From the NCBI GenBank assembly GCA_050246945.1, contig JBFWVC010000005.1:186001-250000 (forward strand): DNA of 64,000 bases, written 5' to 3'. Within the stretch, counting starts at the first letter, position 1, and each line of letters begins with the position of its first letter. This DNA is from JAEUMD01 sp050246945. Its GTDB lineage: Bacteria > Pseudomonadota > Alphaproteobacteria > Rhizobiales > Hyphomicrobiaceae. The position numbers and the translations under genes are program-made. The notes beneath the pieces were generated by a model. That model was not told the DNA's origin. It did not search any database and saw only the letters and a program-made list of their open reading frames with translations. This document shows positions 16,440 to 24,862 of this stretch, in pieces.

Positions 16440-18146
16440 ATGTATCGCTACGACGAATTCGATTTCGGCTTCATCGGTGATCGCGCCCGCCAGTTCCGCG
16501 ATCAGGTGGCACGGCGTCTTGCCGGGGAGTTGACCGAGGAGCAGTTCCGCCCGCTGCGTCTGCAGAACGGACTTTACCTCCAGCTGCACGCCTACATGCT
16601 CCGCATCGCCATACCCTACGGCGTCCTCTCCGCGGGGCAGTTGCGCCGGCTCGCCGAGATCGCGCGCCGCTGGGACAAGGGGCTCGGCCATTTCACCACC
16701 CGCCAGAACCTGCAGCTCAACTGGATTCGCCTGGAGGACGCACCCGACATCATCGAGTCCCTGAGCGACGTCGGCATGCACGCCATCCAGACCAGCGGCA
16801 ATTGCATTCGCAATGTCACGACAGATCCATATGCGGGCGTCGCCAGCGACGAGATCGAAGACCCGCGCATCTGGGCCGAGGTGCTGCGTCAGTGGTCCAC
16901 CGTGCATCCCGAGTTCACCTTCCTGCCGCGCAAGTTCAAGATCGCCATTACAGGTGCCGCAGAGGATCGGGCCGCAACCCTATTCCACGACATCGGCCTG
17001 AAGATCGTGCGCGCACCCGGCGGTCGTCTCGGCTTCCGTGTGCTGGTCGGCGGCGGGCAGGGGCGCACGCCATATCTCGCGCAGGAGATATCGAGCTTCA
17101 TACCCTACGAGAATCTGCTCTCCTATCTGGAAGCCATACTGCGCGTCTACAATCTCCACGGACGGCGCGACAACATCTACAAGGCGCGCATCAAGATCCT
17201 CGTGAACGCGCTTGGCATTGACGAATTGCGCCGCCAGGTCGAAGCCGAGTGGAGCCTCATCGACAAGACGTCGATCGACCTGCCCGCCGCGGAACTGGAA
17301 CGCATCCGCGCCCGGTTTGTGCCGGTTGCCCTCGAGCCGGCACCGATCCGCGACGCGGCCGTGGAGACGCGACGGCGCAACGATCCGGCATTCGACCGCT
17401 GGCTGCGTCGCAACGTGCTGCCCCATCGCACTCCGGGATATGCGATCGTCAACGTGTCTCTGAAAGAGCCCGGAAAGATTCCGGGCGACGCAAATGCAGA
17501 GCAGATGGGAGTCGTGGCGGACCTCGCCGAATGCCACTCCCACGGCGAGTTGCGCGTCACGTACCAGCAGAACCTGGTCCTGCCGCATGTCGCCATCGCC
17601 GACCTCGCAGTCGTCTACGACCAGCTTGTTGCCTATCGTTTGCACACCGCCAACACTGAACTGGTCACCGACATCATCGCCTGCCCCGGCCTCGACTACT
17701 GCAACCTTGCCAACGCACGATCGATCCCGATCGCACATCAGATCGCCAGGCGGTTTGCCGATCCCGCGCGTGCCGAGCTGATCGGCCCGTTGCGTCTCAA
17801 CATTTCGGGCTGCATCAACGCCTGCGGACATCACCATGTCGGCAACATCGGCATCCTTGGCGTCGACAAGAAAGGCACCGAGCACTACCAGATCACGCTC
17901 GGCGGCAGCCCCGGCGACGACGGCAGCATCGGCGACATATTGGGTCCGAGCTTTGCCGCCGACGAGGTTCCTGATGCCATCGAAGTGATTATCGACACCT
18001 ACTTGCACCTGCGCACATCGGCTTCGGAAACCTTCCTCGAGGCGTACCGCAGGCTCGGAAAAAACTCATTCCACAATGCGCTCTACGGTCCGCGCAAGGC
18101 TGGCGCGCATCGCCGCGAAAAGCAGCTGGAGGCACAGCATGTCTGA
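16440..18146 (+). CDS. cysI: Sulfite reductase hemoprotein (siroheme/[4Fe-4S])
   Basis: The 568-aa protein reduces sulfite to sulfide in the cytoplasm. It has the duplicated nitrite/sulfite reductase ferredoxin-like and siroheme/[4Fe-4S] domains: KGLGHFTTRQNLQL, QTSGNCIRNVT, and the cluster ligands CPGLDYC (C-x5-C) and SGCINACGHHH (C-x3-C). The ATG at 16440 follows AAGGAACCCGAC. A nitrite reductase reading is possible from sequence alone, but neighbours cysH, cysD and cysN and the DUF934 partner decide for sulfite. Confidence 0.93.
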   Translation: MYRYDEFDFGFIGDRARQFRDQVARRLAGELTEEQFRPLRLQNGLYLQLHAYMLRIAIPYGVLSAGQLRRLAEIARRWDKGLGHFTTRQNLQLNWIRLEDAPDIIESLSDVGMHAIQTSGNCIRNVTTDPYAGVASDEIEDPRIWAEVLRQWSTVHPEFTFLPRKFKIAITGAAEDRAATLFHDIGLKIVRAPGGRLGFRVLVGGGQGRTPYLAQEISSFIPYENLLSYLEAILRVYNLHGRRDNIYKARIKILVNALGIDELRRQVEAEWSLIDKTSIDLPAAELERIRARFVPVALEPAPIRDAAVETRRRNDPAFDRWLRRNVLPHRTPGYAIVNVSLKEPGKIPGDANAEQMGVVADLAECHSHGELRVTYQQNLVLPHVAIADLAVVYDQLVAYRLHTANTELVTDIIACPGLDYCNLANARSIPIAHQIARRFADPARAELIGPLRLNISGCINACGHHHVGNIGILGVDKKGTEHYQITLGGSPGDDGSIGDILGPSFAADEVPDAIEVIIDTYLHLRTSASETFLEAYRRLGKNSFHNALYGPRKAGAHRREKQLEAQHV

Positions 18147-18705
18147 ACGAACGAAAACTTCTGTGACCGGTGCCGCCGCTGCGCGCGCGGCACGGATTTG
18201 GAACGGCCAGTCCTTCGAGATCGATCTTTGGCGGCAGCTCCGCGATGACGAGGCTTTGCCGGCCGACGGCCTGGCGCTGGTCTCGATTGCTCGCTGGCGC
18301 GCGGAAAGGACTGAGCTGTCCGGCCGCGAACCGGGAACGATCGGCGTATACCTCGTGCCGAACGACGACATCGATCCGCAGAACGATGAGCTCCAGCGTC
18401 TCGCGCTCATCGCGCTCCCGTTCCCGAAGTTCACCGACGGCCGCAGCTATTCGACGGCGCGCCGTCTGCGCGAACTTTGGGGCTACGCAAATGAACTGCG
18501 CGCCACGGGCGACATCCTTCTCGACCAGTTGCCGCTTATGGTGCGGTGCGGGTTCACGTCATTCGGGATCGCCGATGCCGCCACGATCCGTGCCCTCGAG
18601 CGCTCTGCCCCCACCCGAATGTCGCGAATGTACCAATCACCCGCACTTCACGGAGACCTGAGACGCCGCGCAACCTCACCGCGCGTTCTTGCAGCAGTCG
18701 AATGA
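18139..18705 (+). CDS. DUF934 protein of the sulfite reductase operon
   Basis: The 188-aa protein matches the DUF934 family (GVYLVPNDDIDP, LPFPKFTDGRSYSTARRLRE), consistently found beside cysI and proposed as an accessory factor of sulfite reduction in bacteria lacking cysJ. The start ATG overlaps the last 8 bases of cysI. No catalytic motif or membrane segment is evident. The ending RRRATSPRVLAAVE is variable. Confidence 0.88.
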   Translation: MSERTKTSVTGAAAARAARIWNGQSFEIDLWRQLRDDEALPADGLALVSIARWRAERTELSGREPGTIGVYLVPNDDIDPQNDELQRLALIALPFPKFTDGRSYSTARRLRELWGYANELRATGDILLDQLPLMVRCGFTSFGIADAATIRALERSAPTRMSRMYQSPALHGDLRRRATSPRVLAAVE

Positions 18706-18725
18706 ACGAAGGCAGGACATTCACC

Positions 18726-19481
18726 ATGAGCTTCACCGCCTACAACAATGCCACCAACCACGATAACGACGTGCTCGCCGCGCGTCTTGCCGCCGCTGGC
18801 TCCCTGGAAGAACGGATCGTTCTCATCGCCGACGGCACCAAGGGCCGCATCGCATTCTCGACCAGTCTTGGCCTGGAGGATCAGGCGATACTGCACGCCA
18901 TCGCCACGACGCGCGCACCCGTAGACGTCTTCACGCTCGACACGGGCCGGCTGTTTCCCGAGACACTCGACACGATTGCAGCATCCGAAAAGCGCTACGG
19001 CTTGAAGATCCGTGTCGTCGCGCCTGATACGTTCGAAGTCGAGCGGATCGTCGCTCGCGATGGCGTTCACGGCTTCCGACTTTCTGTCGTCGCACGCAAA
19101 TCGTGCTGCGAGACGCGCAAGGTACAACCGCTGCGCCGTGCACTGGCTGGTGCCGCATCCTGGATAACCGGTCTGAGGCGCGAGCAGTCCGGCAGCCGTA
19201 TCGCCGTGCCATTCACCGCACGCGACTACGATCTCGGCTTGCTGAAGATCAACCCGCTTGCCGACTGGCCGCTCGCGCGGCTCGATGCCTATGTCCAAGA
19301 CAACCAAGTACCCACCAACGCACTCCATGCGCGCGGATATCCGTCTATCGGCTGCCAGCCGTGCACCCGCGCCATTCTTCCCGGAGAAGACATTCGCGCT
19401 GGCCGCTGGTGGTGGGAAGCCCCCGACCACAAGGAATGCGGCCTCCACACGCGACGGCTCCCGGCGGAGGCCGCCGAATGA
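18726..19481 (+). CDS. cysH: Adenylyl-sulfate (APS) reductase
   Basis: The 251-aa PP-loop reductase has the two cysteine pairs KSCCETRK and GCQPCTRA that bind a [4Fe-4S] cluster, which marks it as the APS-using type rather than the cluster-free PAPS reductase. The adenylyl pocket motif FSTSLGLEDQA is near residue 45. It yields sulfite for CysI. The ATG at 18726 follows GAAGGCAGG; the stop overlaps the cysD start as ATGA. Use of APS agrees with the missing functional CysC kinase domain in this operon. Confidence 0.93.
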   Translation: MSFTAYNNATNHDNDVLAARLAAAGSLEERIVLIADGTKGRIAFSTSLGLEDQAILHAIATTRAPVDVFTLDTGRLFPETLDTIAASEKRYGLKIRVVAPDTFEVERIVARDGVHGFRLSVVARKSCCETRKVQPLRRALAGAASWITGLRREQSGSRIAVPFTARDYDLGLLKINPLADWPLARLDAYVQDNQVPTNALHARGYPSIGCQPCTRAILPGEDIRAGRWWWEAPDHKECGLHTRRLPAEAAE

Positions 19482-20383
19482 CGACTCTGCCATCCCATCT
19501 CGACCTTCTCGAGGCCGAGGCGATTCACATCTTCCGCGAGGTAGCGGCACAGTTCCGCAGGCCTGTGCTGCTCTATTCGATCGGCAAGGATTCGACGGTG
19601 CTGCTGCATCTCGCACGCAAGGCGTTTTATCCACAGCGCGTGCCGTTCCCGGTACTGCACGTGGATACGACGTGGAAATTTCGCGACATGATCGCATTCC
19701 GCGACCGGACCGCGCGCGAACTCGGCCTCGACCTCATCGTCCACATCAACGCCGAAGGTGTGGAGCGCGGCATCAATCCATTTGATTACGCGCCCTCGCT
19801 CTACACGGACGTGATGAAGACCGCTGCGTTGAGGCAGGCGCTCGATCGCCACAAGTTCGACGCCGCCCTCGGCGGTGCGCGGCGCGACGAGGAGGCGAGC
19901 CGCGCCAAGGAACGCGTCTTCTCCTTCCGCCGCTCTGGGCATCGCTGGGATCCTCGCCGGCAACGGCCCGAGATGTGGCGTCTGCTCAATGGCCGCCTCG
20001 GCGCCGGCGAAACCGCGCGCGTATTCCCTTTGTCGAATTGGACCGAGCGCGACGTGTGGCGCTACATCCTGCGCGAGAAGCTCGACATCGTGCCGCTTTA
20101 CATGGCAGCAAACCGCCCGACCGTCGAACGCGGCGGCCAGATCCTCGTGCGCGATGACGATCGCATGCCGCTACTGGCCGGAGAACAGATCGTTTCCCGG
20201 TTCGTACGCTTCCGCACGCTTGGCTGCTGGCCGCTCACAGCAGCCGTTGCGTCCAACGCAACCGATGTGGAGAGCGTAGTCTGCGAGACGCTTGCTGCCC
20301 GCTCGTCGGAACGCAGCGGCCGCCTGATCGATCACGACCAGACGGGCGCCATGGAGCGCAAGAAGCAAGAGGGCTACTTCTGA
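19478..20383 (+). CDS. cysD: Sulfate adenylyltransferase subunit 2
   Basis: This 301-aa protein is the catalytic PP-loop subunit of ATP sulfurylase, forming APS from ATP and sulfate. It shows YSIGKDSTVLLHLARKAF near residue 35, LHVDTTWKF, and ALGGARRDEEASRAKER. The start overlaps the cysH stop and the stop shares one base with the cysN start (TGATG), indicating tight coupling with the GTPase subunit CysN. Confidence 0.95.
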   Translation: MTTLPSHLDLLEAEAIHIFREVAAQFRRPVLLYSIGKDSTVLLHLARKAFYPQRVPFPVLHVDTTWKFRDMIAFRDRTARELGLDLIVHINAEGVERGINPFDYAPSLYTDVMKTAALRQALDRHKFDAALGGARRDEEASRAKERVFSFRRSGHRWDPRRQRPEMWRLLNGRLGAGETARVFPLSNWTERDVWRYILREKLDIVPLYMAANRPTVERGGQILVRDDDRMPLLAGEQIVSRFVRFRTLGCWPLTAAVASNATDVESVVCETLAARSSERSGRLIDHDQTGAMERKKQEGYF

Positions 20384-21879
20384 TGTCCGCATCCATTGCC
20401 GTGAAGAGCGCCGGGTCCGAAAGCGCCGCGGACAATGTCCTGCGCCACGCACGACCGGCCTATCCATACGAGCTTTCTGGCATCGTGCACATCCTCACCT
20501 GCGGTTCGGTCGACGACGGCAAGTCCACCCTCATCGGCCGCCTGCTCTGGGATGCGTCCGACCTGCCCGACGACACGCGCGCAAGCCTTCTGGCGTCTGC
20601 CGGCCCCGCCGGCGTTCCGGACCTCTCCCTTCTCGTCGATGGTCTTGTCGCCGAACGCGAGCAAGGCATCACGATCGACATAGCCTGGCGCTACTTCGAT
20701 GCCCGATCGCGCCGTCACGTTATCATCGACAGTCCAGGCCATGAGCAGTACACGCGCAACATGGCATCCGGCGCATCGCACGCCGATATCGCCATCATGT
20801 TGGTCGATGCACGCCACGGCGTGAAACGGCAGACGCGTCGCCACGCGGCAATCCTCGAACTCGTCGGTTTGCGGCGCGTCATTCTCGCCGTCAACAAGAT
20901 GGATCTCGTGGACTGGAGCGAGCAGCGCTTCCAGGACATCGAAGCGGAGTTCCGCAAGCTTGCCGCGCGCTTCCGCTTCGATGATGCCGTTGCCATACCG
21001 GTTGCGGCAAAGGCTGGCGACAATGTCGCGCGCAAATCCGATTCTATGCCCTGGTACACAGGCCCCACACTCATCGAGCAGTTGTCCACCGCTACCGGGC
21101 GCCACCAGAAACATTCCGGAAAATTTCGCATGCCCGTGCAGATGGTGCTGCGGGATGGAGGCGATTTCCGCGGCATCGCCGGAACGGTCAGCTCCGGCCG
21201 CATCACCGTCGGCGCGCCACTGCAGGACGCCCTTACAGGACAGCAGGCCGCCGTGCGCCGCATCGTCTCCATGGATCGCGAGCGCCTCACCGCTCAAGCC
21301 GGCGAAGCGATTGTCATCGAACTCGACCGCGATCTCGATATCGCCCGTGGCACGGTTCTCGTCGATCCGGTCGATCCGCCACGCCTGTCGCTCCAGTTGA
21401 CCGCACGGCTGGTCTGGCTCGCCGACGTCCCCCTCAGCCGATCGAGCGGCGTGCTGCTGCAAACCGCAACGGATACCGTTCCTGTTTCCGGCCTCGAAAT
21501 GAACCGGCTGCTCGACCTCGATACGATGGCGGAGATCGCCAGCCACGACTGCGCGGCAAACGACATTGCGCTGGCCCGGATCACCCTGGCGCGGCACGCC
21601 GTGCTCGAACCATTCGAAGCTCACGATGAGCTTGGCAGTTTCGTTCTGGTCGATGCGCTGAGCGGCTCGACGCTGGCAGGTGGCGTGGTGCTCGCCTCGT
21701 CCGAAGCACGCGACGACCACGAAAGTCAGGCGAGCGTGTTCCGCCTGACTGCGGAGATGCTTGCGGGCGGCGTATGCGCTGGACTAAGCAGCGACTCAGC
21801 GGAGTTCCGCCGCCGCAGTGAGCACGTGGCCATGATTTTGGCCGCTGCCGGTGTCCGGGTCGAGATCGATGACGGCTGA
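20383..21879 (+). CDS. cysN: Sulfate adenylyltransferase subunit 1 (GTPase) with a CysC-like C-terminal remnant
   Basis: The 498-aa translation-factor-type GTPase drives the CysD reaction. The G1 motif CGSVDDGKST, DSPGHEQYTRNM and NKMDL are intact. The EF-Tu-like body ends near residue 436. The last 60 residues contain MLAGGVCAGLSSDSAEFRRR and EHVAMILAAAGV, which resemble the central part of APS kinase (the VRxGLxxDLxF...RRxEVAKLLxDAG region) but without a P-loop. The protein therefore looks like a CysNC fusion that has lost most of its kinase domain. The pathway does not need PAPS here, since CysH is of the APS type. Confidence 0.9.
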   Translation: MSASIAVKSAGSESAADNVLRHARPAYPYELSGIVHILTCGSVDDGKSTLIGRLLWDASDLPDDTRASLLASAGPAGVPDLSLLVDGLVAEREQGITIDIAWRYFDARSRRHVIIDSPGHEQYTRNMASGASHADIAIMLVDARHGVKRQTRRHAAILELVGLRRVILAVNKMDLVDWSEQRFQDIEAEFRKLAARFRFDDAVAIPVAAKAGDNVARKSDSMPWYTGPTLIEQLSTATGRHQKHSGKFRMPVQMVLRDGGDFRGIAGTVSSGRITVGAPLQDALTGQQAAVRRIVSMDRERLTAQAGEAIVIELDRDLDIARGTVLVDPVDPPRLSLQLTARLVWLADVPLSRSSGVLLQTATDTVPVSGLEMNRLLDLDTMAEIASHDCAANDIALARITLARHAVLEPFEAHDELGSFVLVDALSGSTLAGGVVLASSEARDDHESQASVFRLTAEMLAGGVCAGLSSDSAEFRRRSEHVAMILAAAGVRVEIDDG

Positions 21880-21911
21880 CCTGATTGAAGCACCACCGAC
21901 GCCGCGTGCCG

Positions 21912-23351
21912 TCACGGCGAAGTCGCTTCAATGGCGACGGTCGCCGCATCGTCAGCGGTTTCGTCGGCCATGGTGTCGAGGTTCGTGTCTTTCGTCTCGC
22001 GGCTCAAAAAGAGCGATAGCAGCGTCGTCGATGCGAGGAACGCGAGATAGTAGCCCACCGCCGTTACCCCGAAATTGATCACGAGCCACGTAGCCGCGAA
22101 TGGCGTCAATGCCGCTCCGATGATCGAAGAGAGATTGTAGGCTACGCCTGAACCGGTATAGCGCGCATTGGTCGGAAACATCTCCGGCAGCAGCGCCGAC
22201 ATCGGCCCGAACGTCAATCCCATCAGGATCATGCCGATGCTCAGGAACGCTAGCATGAGCCATTGATTCGCGTCCGCCCCCGCTCCCATCACCTGTGGCG
22301 ACAGAAACCAGCCGAACGAAAGACCGAATGCGATGATCGCAGCCGTTACGACGATAAGGAATGAACGCCGTCCGAACCTGTCGGCCAGATGCCCCGAGAC
22401 GGGAATGAAGGCGGCAAAAAACAGCACCGAGACGAGCTGAAGCAACAGGAAGTCGCGATAGCCGATCCCAAGGAACCCCAGCTCTCGCTTGCCGATCGCA
22501 TACGAGAGCACCCACGTCGTCATCAGATAGAAGAGGCAATAGGTGGCTACCATCGCGAATGTGCCGAGCACCAGCTCGCGCCGATTGTTGCGAAAGACGG
22601 AGGCCAGCGGCGATTTCAGCGTCTCGCCGCGCTCCACTGCGCGGGCGAACACCGGAGTCTCGTTGAGCTTGAGACGCACGTAGAGCCCGAGAAGCACCAG
22701 CACGATCGAGACGAGGAACGGAACCCGCCAGCCCCACGCTACAAAGCTGTCGCCCGCTTGCGCCGATCCCGAATTAAAGCCGAACGCGACGGTCAGCCCG
22801 AGAAAGAATCCGTTCGCCAGCAGGAACCCGAATGGAGCACCGAGCTGCGGCCACATCGCGGCACGCGCGCGTTTGCCGGGCTCCGCCGTCTCCAGCGCGA
22901 GTAGCGCGGCGCCAGACCATTCCCCGCCAAGCCCCAGTCCTTGGCAGAAACGCAGGATGGTCAGCATCGCAGGCGCAAAGAGGCCGACTTGGTAGTAGGT
23001 CGGCAGCAGGCCGATGAGGAACGTCGCCAGTCCCATCATCAGCAGCGATCCGACCAGCGTCGCCTTTCGTCCCACGCGATCGCCGAAATGCCCGAACAGC
23101 ATCGAGCCGATCGGCCGCGCGACGAACGCCACGCCGAACGTCGCCATCGAGGCGAGCAACGCCGCCGTTCCTTCGCCCTTGGGAAAGAACAGCAGCGGGA
23201 ATACGGATACCGCTGCGGTCGCGTAGATATAAAAATCGTAGAACTCGATCGTAGTACCGACCACGCTAGCAAAGATGATCCGCCGCCGCTCCGCCGGCGC
23301 AATATCGCCGCCCCTGGACATGGCCGGCCCTGGGTTCACCGCTGCATTCAT
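21912..23351 (-). CDS. MFS transporter, metabolite:H+ symporter (MHS) family
   Basis: The 479-aa protein has about 12 membrane segments and MHS marks: TTIEFYDFYIYATAA near the start, FGHFGDRVGRKATLV after segment 2, and WRVPFLVSIVLVLLGLYVRLKLNETP. Relatives carry dicarboxylates, citrate, shikimate, proline/betaine and similar compounds, so the substrate cannot be told. The ATG at 23351 has GGAGG 9 nt upstream. It converges on cysN with 32 bp between stops and is a single-gene unit. Confidence 0.88.
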   Translation of the reverse strand: MNAAVNPGPAMSRGGDIAPAERRRIIFASVVGTTIEFYDFYIYATAAVSVFPLLFFPKGEGTAALLASMATFGVAFVARPIGSMLFGHFGDRVGRKATLVGSLLMMGLATFLIGLLPTYYQVGLFAPAMLTILRFCQGLGLGGEWSGAALLALETAEPGKRARAAMWPQLGAPFGFLLANGFFLGLTVAFGFNSGSAQAGDSFVAWGWRVPFLVSIVLVLLGLYVRLKLNETPVFARAVERGETLKSPLASVFRNNRRELVLGTFAMVATYCLFYLMTTWVLSYAIGKRELGFLGIGYRDFLLLQLVSVLFFAAFIPVSGHLADRFGRRSFLIVVTAAIIAFGLSFGWFLSPQVMGAGADANQWLMLAFLSIGMILMGLTFGPMSALLPEMFPTNARYTGSGVAYNLSSIIGAALTPFAATWLVINFGVTAVGYYLAFLASTTLLSLFLSRETKDTNLDTMADETADDAATVAIEATSP

Positions 23352-23516
23352 CACCGCCAACCTCCACTATCACCGGCGCTTTCCGATCATGGGAAAGCGC
23401 GACGGCAGCAACACGTCAAGGGGCGTGTGGGTCGGCCGAGAGGCGAACTGCCTTGCTACTCTCGCAATAAAGGAAATATGCAGCAGGCATGTCCGCCACT
23501 CGACCGGGCACTGCGG

Positions 23517-24053
23517 TTACCTGACGACCCGCGACCACCGCGACCCGCCGATTGAGCCGGTCTCGATCGGTGCGCGCAGCATCGGCCCGGTAGCGAAATC
23601 AGCTCCGCCAGCCGTGAGGGCTGCAAGACGTGTGTGCCACCAGTGACCGGCGCGATCGATCTCGGCCAGGCGCTGGACCGCTGCCATATGGCGAGCCTTG
23701 CTCTCTTCCGCGACCGAACCCAGATAGTCCCGCCAGCGGGCATGCGCCTGCAGATCGTTGTAGAGCCCCATGCACTGCGCCCAGGCACCTTGCGTCGGCG
23801 GGCGATCGCAGCCGGATTCAGACATCTGCCCGCTTCTGACCTGCCCCATCCAGGCGTGCCATTGGATCATTGATTGCGCACGCATCATTTCCCCGTAGAA
23901 ATAACCCGCCTCGTCATTCGCGGAAACGCGATCGAGCTCAATTCTTTCGAGTGTTGCATGCGCCTGTTCTATTTCTCCGGCTTTCGCCGCAGGCATCATC
24001 GCAAATATCGCGGCCGCCGCGATTGTAAATACAGCTAGGCTGACTTTCGGCAT
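23517..24053 (-). CDS. Exported protein of unknown function
   Basis: I do not recognise this 178-aa protein. It starts with a signal peptide (SLAVFTIAAAAIFAMMPAAKA), then a helical, charged body with heptad-like spacing (EIEQAHATLERIELDRV), two cysteines (in SGCDRPP and AQCMGL) that could form a disulfide, and a Trp-rich segment (AGHWWHTRLAAL). The start at 24053 is favoured by AAGGA 8 nt upstream; ATG 24062 and TTG 24083 are alternatives. It stands alone next to an AT-richer intergenic stretch. Confidence 0.6.
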   Translation of the reverse strand: MPKVSLAVFTIAAAAIFAMMPAAKAGEIEQAHATLERIELDRVSANDEAGYFYGEMMRAQSMIQWHAWMGQVRSGQMSESGCDRPPTQGAWAQCMGLYNDLQAHARWRDYLGSVAEESKARHMAAVQRLAEIDRAGHWWHTRLAALTAGGADFATGPMLRAPIETGSIGGSRWSRVVR

Positions 24054-24083
24054 CTGCCTCATCCTTTCAGGAATAGGTTTCAA

Positions 24084-24782
24084 TTCGGCGCATTCGCAAT
24101 TAAGTCAGGCACTATTGACAATGGCTACCTGGCTGCCTCCGCGGGACTCGCAGGGCAGATATTTAAGAAATTGACCGGGCGGACACCGTAACAGAAGCCA
24201 ATTTTCTTCCGAACCCCAAACCTATTCGGAGGCCGATTTTGTAGTTATTTTCGGCATGCGAAAAATATAAAACACGTTGAATTCGCTTCGCCAATGTACC
24301 AATTCGAAAATAAGAATGTTTTTTGACCAGCTGTTGCCGCAAAACCATTCGCCTCGACCAATTGCAAATTATTGCACAATAATAATGTCGAGAAGTCTGA
24401 TTGATTTCCGCCTGCGGAACGCCCGGCATTCGAAGCGCGATCCCAGCGCCGAGCCAGAAAGCCGAAAATCGCAATTGCCGACGTCACCACTCGAAATGGA
24501 TAAGCGCACGAATGGCAATGTGGCGGCGATGATTCTAGGGCGAAGCGTTCCCCCGATGCACGTCGCGCAAAAGTGCGCAGCGGTCCTGCAGCCACGACTT
24601 CCACAAAACAACGTCCTAAGGCGTCAGGAGCGAATTAAGGTTCAAAAAATTCGCGACACGTATTAGCTGGCCCAAACGCCGCCGATTGATTCCACCTGAC
24701 TCGAACCCGATTTGTTGCGTTGCGAACCTGTCTGGATCAGATCTCTCCCCCGCATTCTCAGCGCACATCAATGCAAAAATGC
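24084..24782. other. Intergenic stretch with lower GC, no recognised gene
   Basis: About 700 bp between the exported protein and the ccr terminator. Roughly 24160-24420 is visibly AT-richer than its surroundings. Short open frames occur on both strands, but none has a ribosome site or a recognisable family pattern. I see no tRNA, repeat or phage feature. Confidence 0.5.
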
Positions 24783-24809
24783 AAAAGAGGCAGCCTTCAC
24801 GGCCGCCTC
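24783..24809 (-). terminator. Intrinsic terminator of ccr
   Basis: On the minus strand GAGGCGGCC pairs with GGCTGCCTC (one G-U) around the loop GTGAA and is followed by TTTT. It lies about 54 bp after the ccr stop. Confidence 0.8.
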
Positions 24810-24862
24810 CTGGGCTTGGCGTAATTTCCCCGCACGAAGCGGATCCTCGGGCGACTGAAGCC

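Noticed and set aside
20374..21720. A 448-codon minus-strand frame opposite cysN
   Set aside because: Shadow of the cysN GTPase gene; no motif.
24690..24760. tRNA-like GGGTTCGAGTC on the minus strand upstream of the ccr terminator
   Set aside because: The flanking bases do not form a T stem, and no anticodon or acceptor arms were found.
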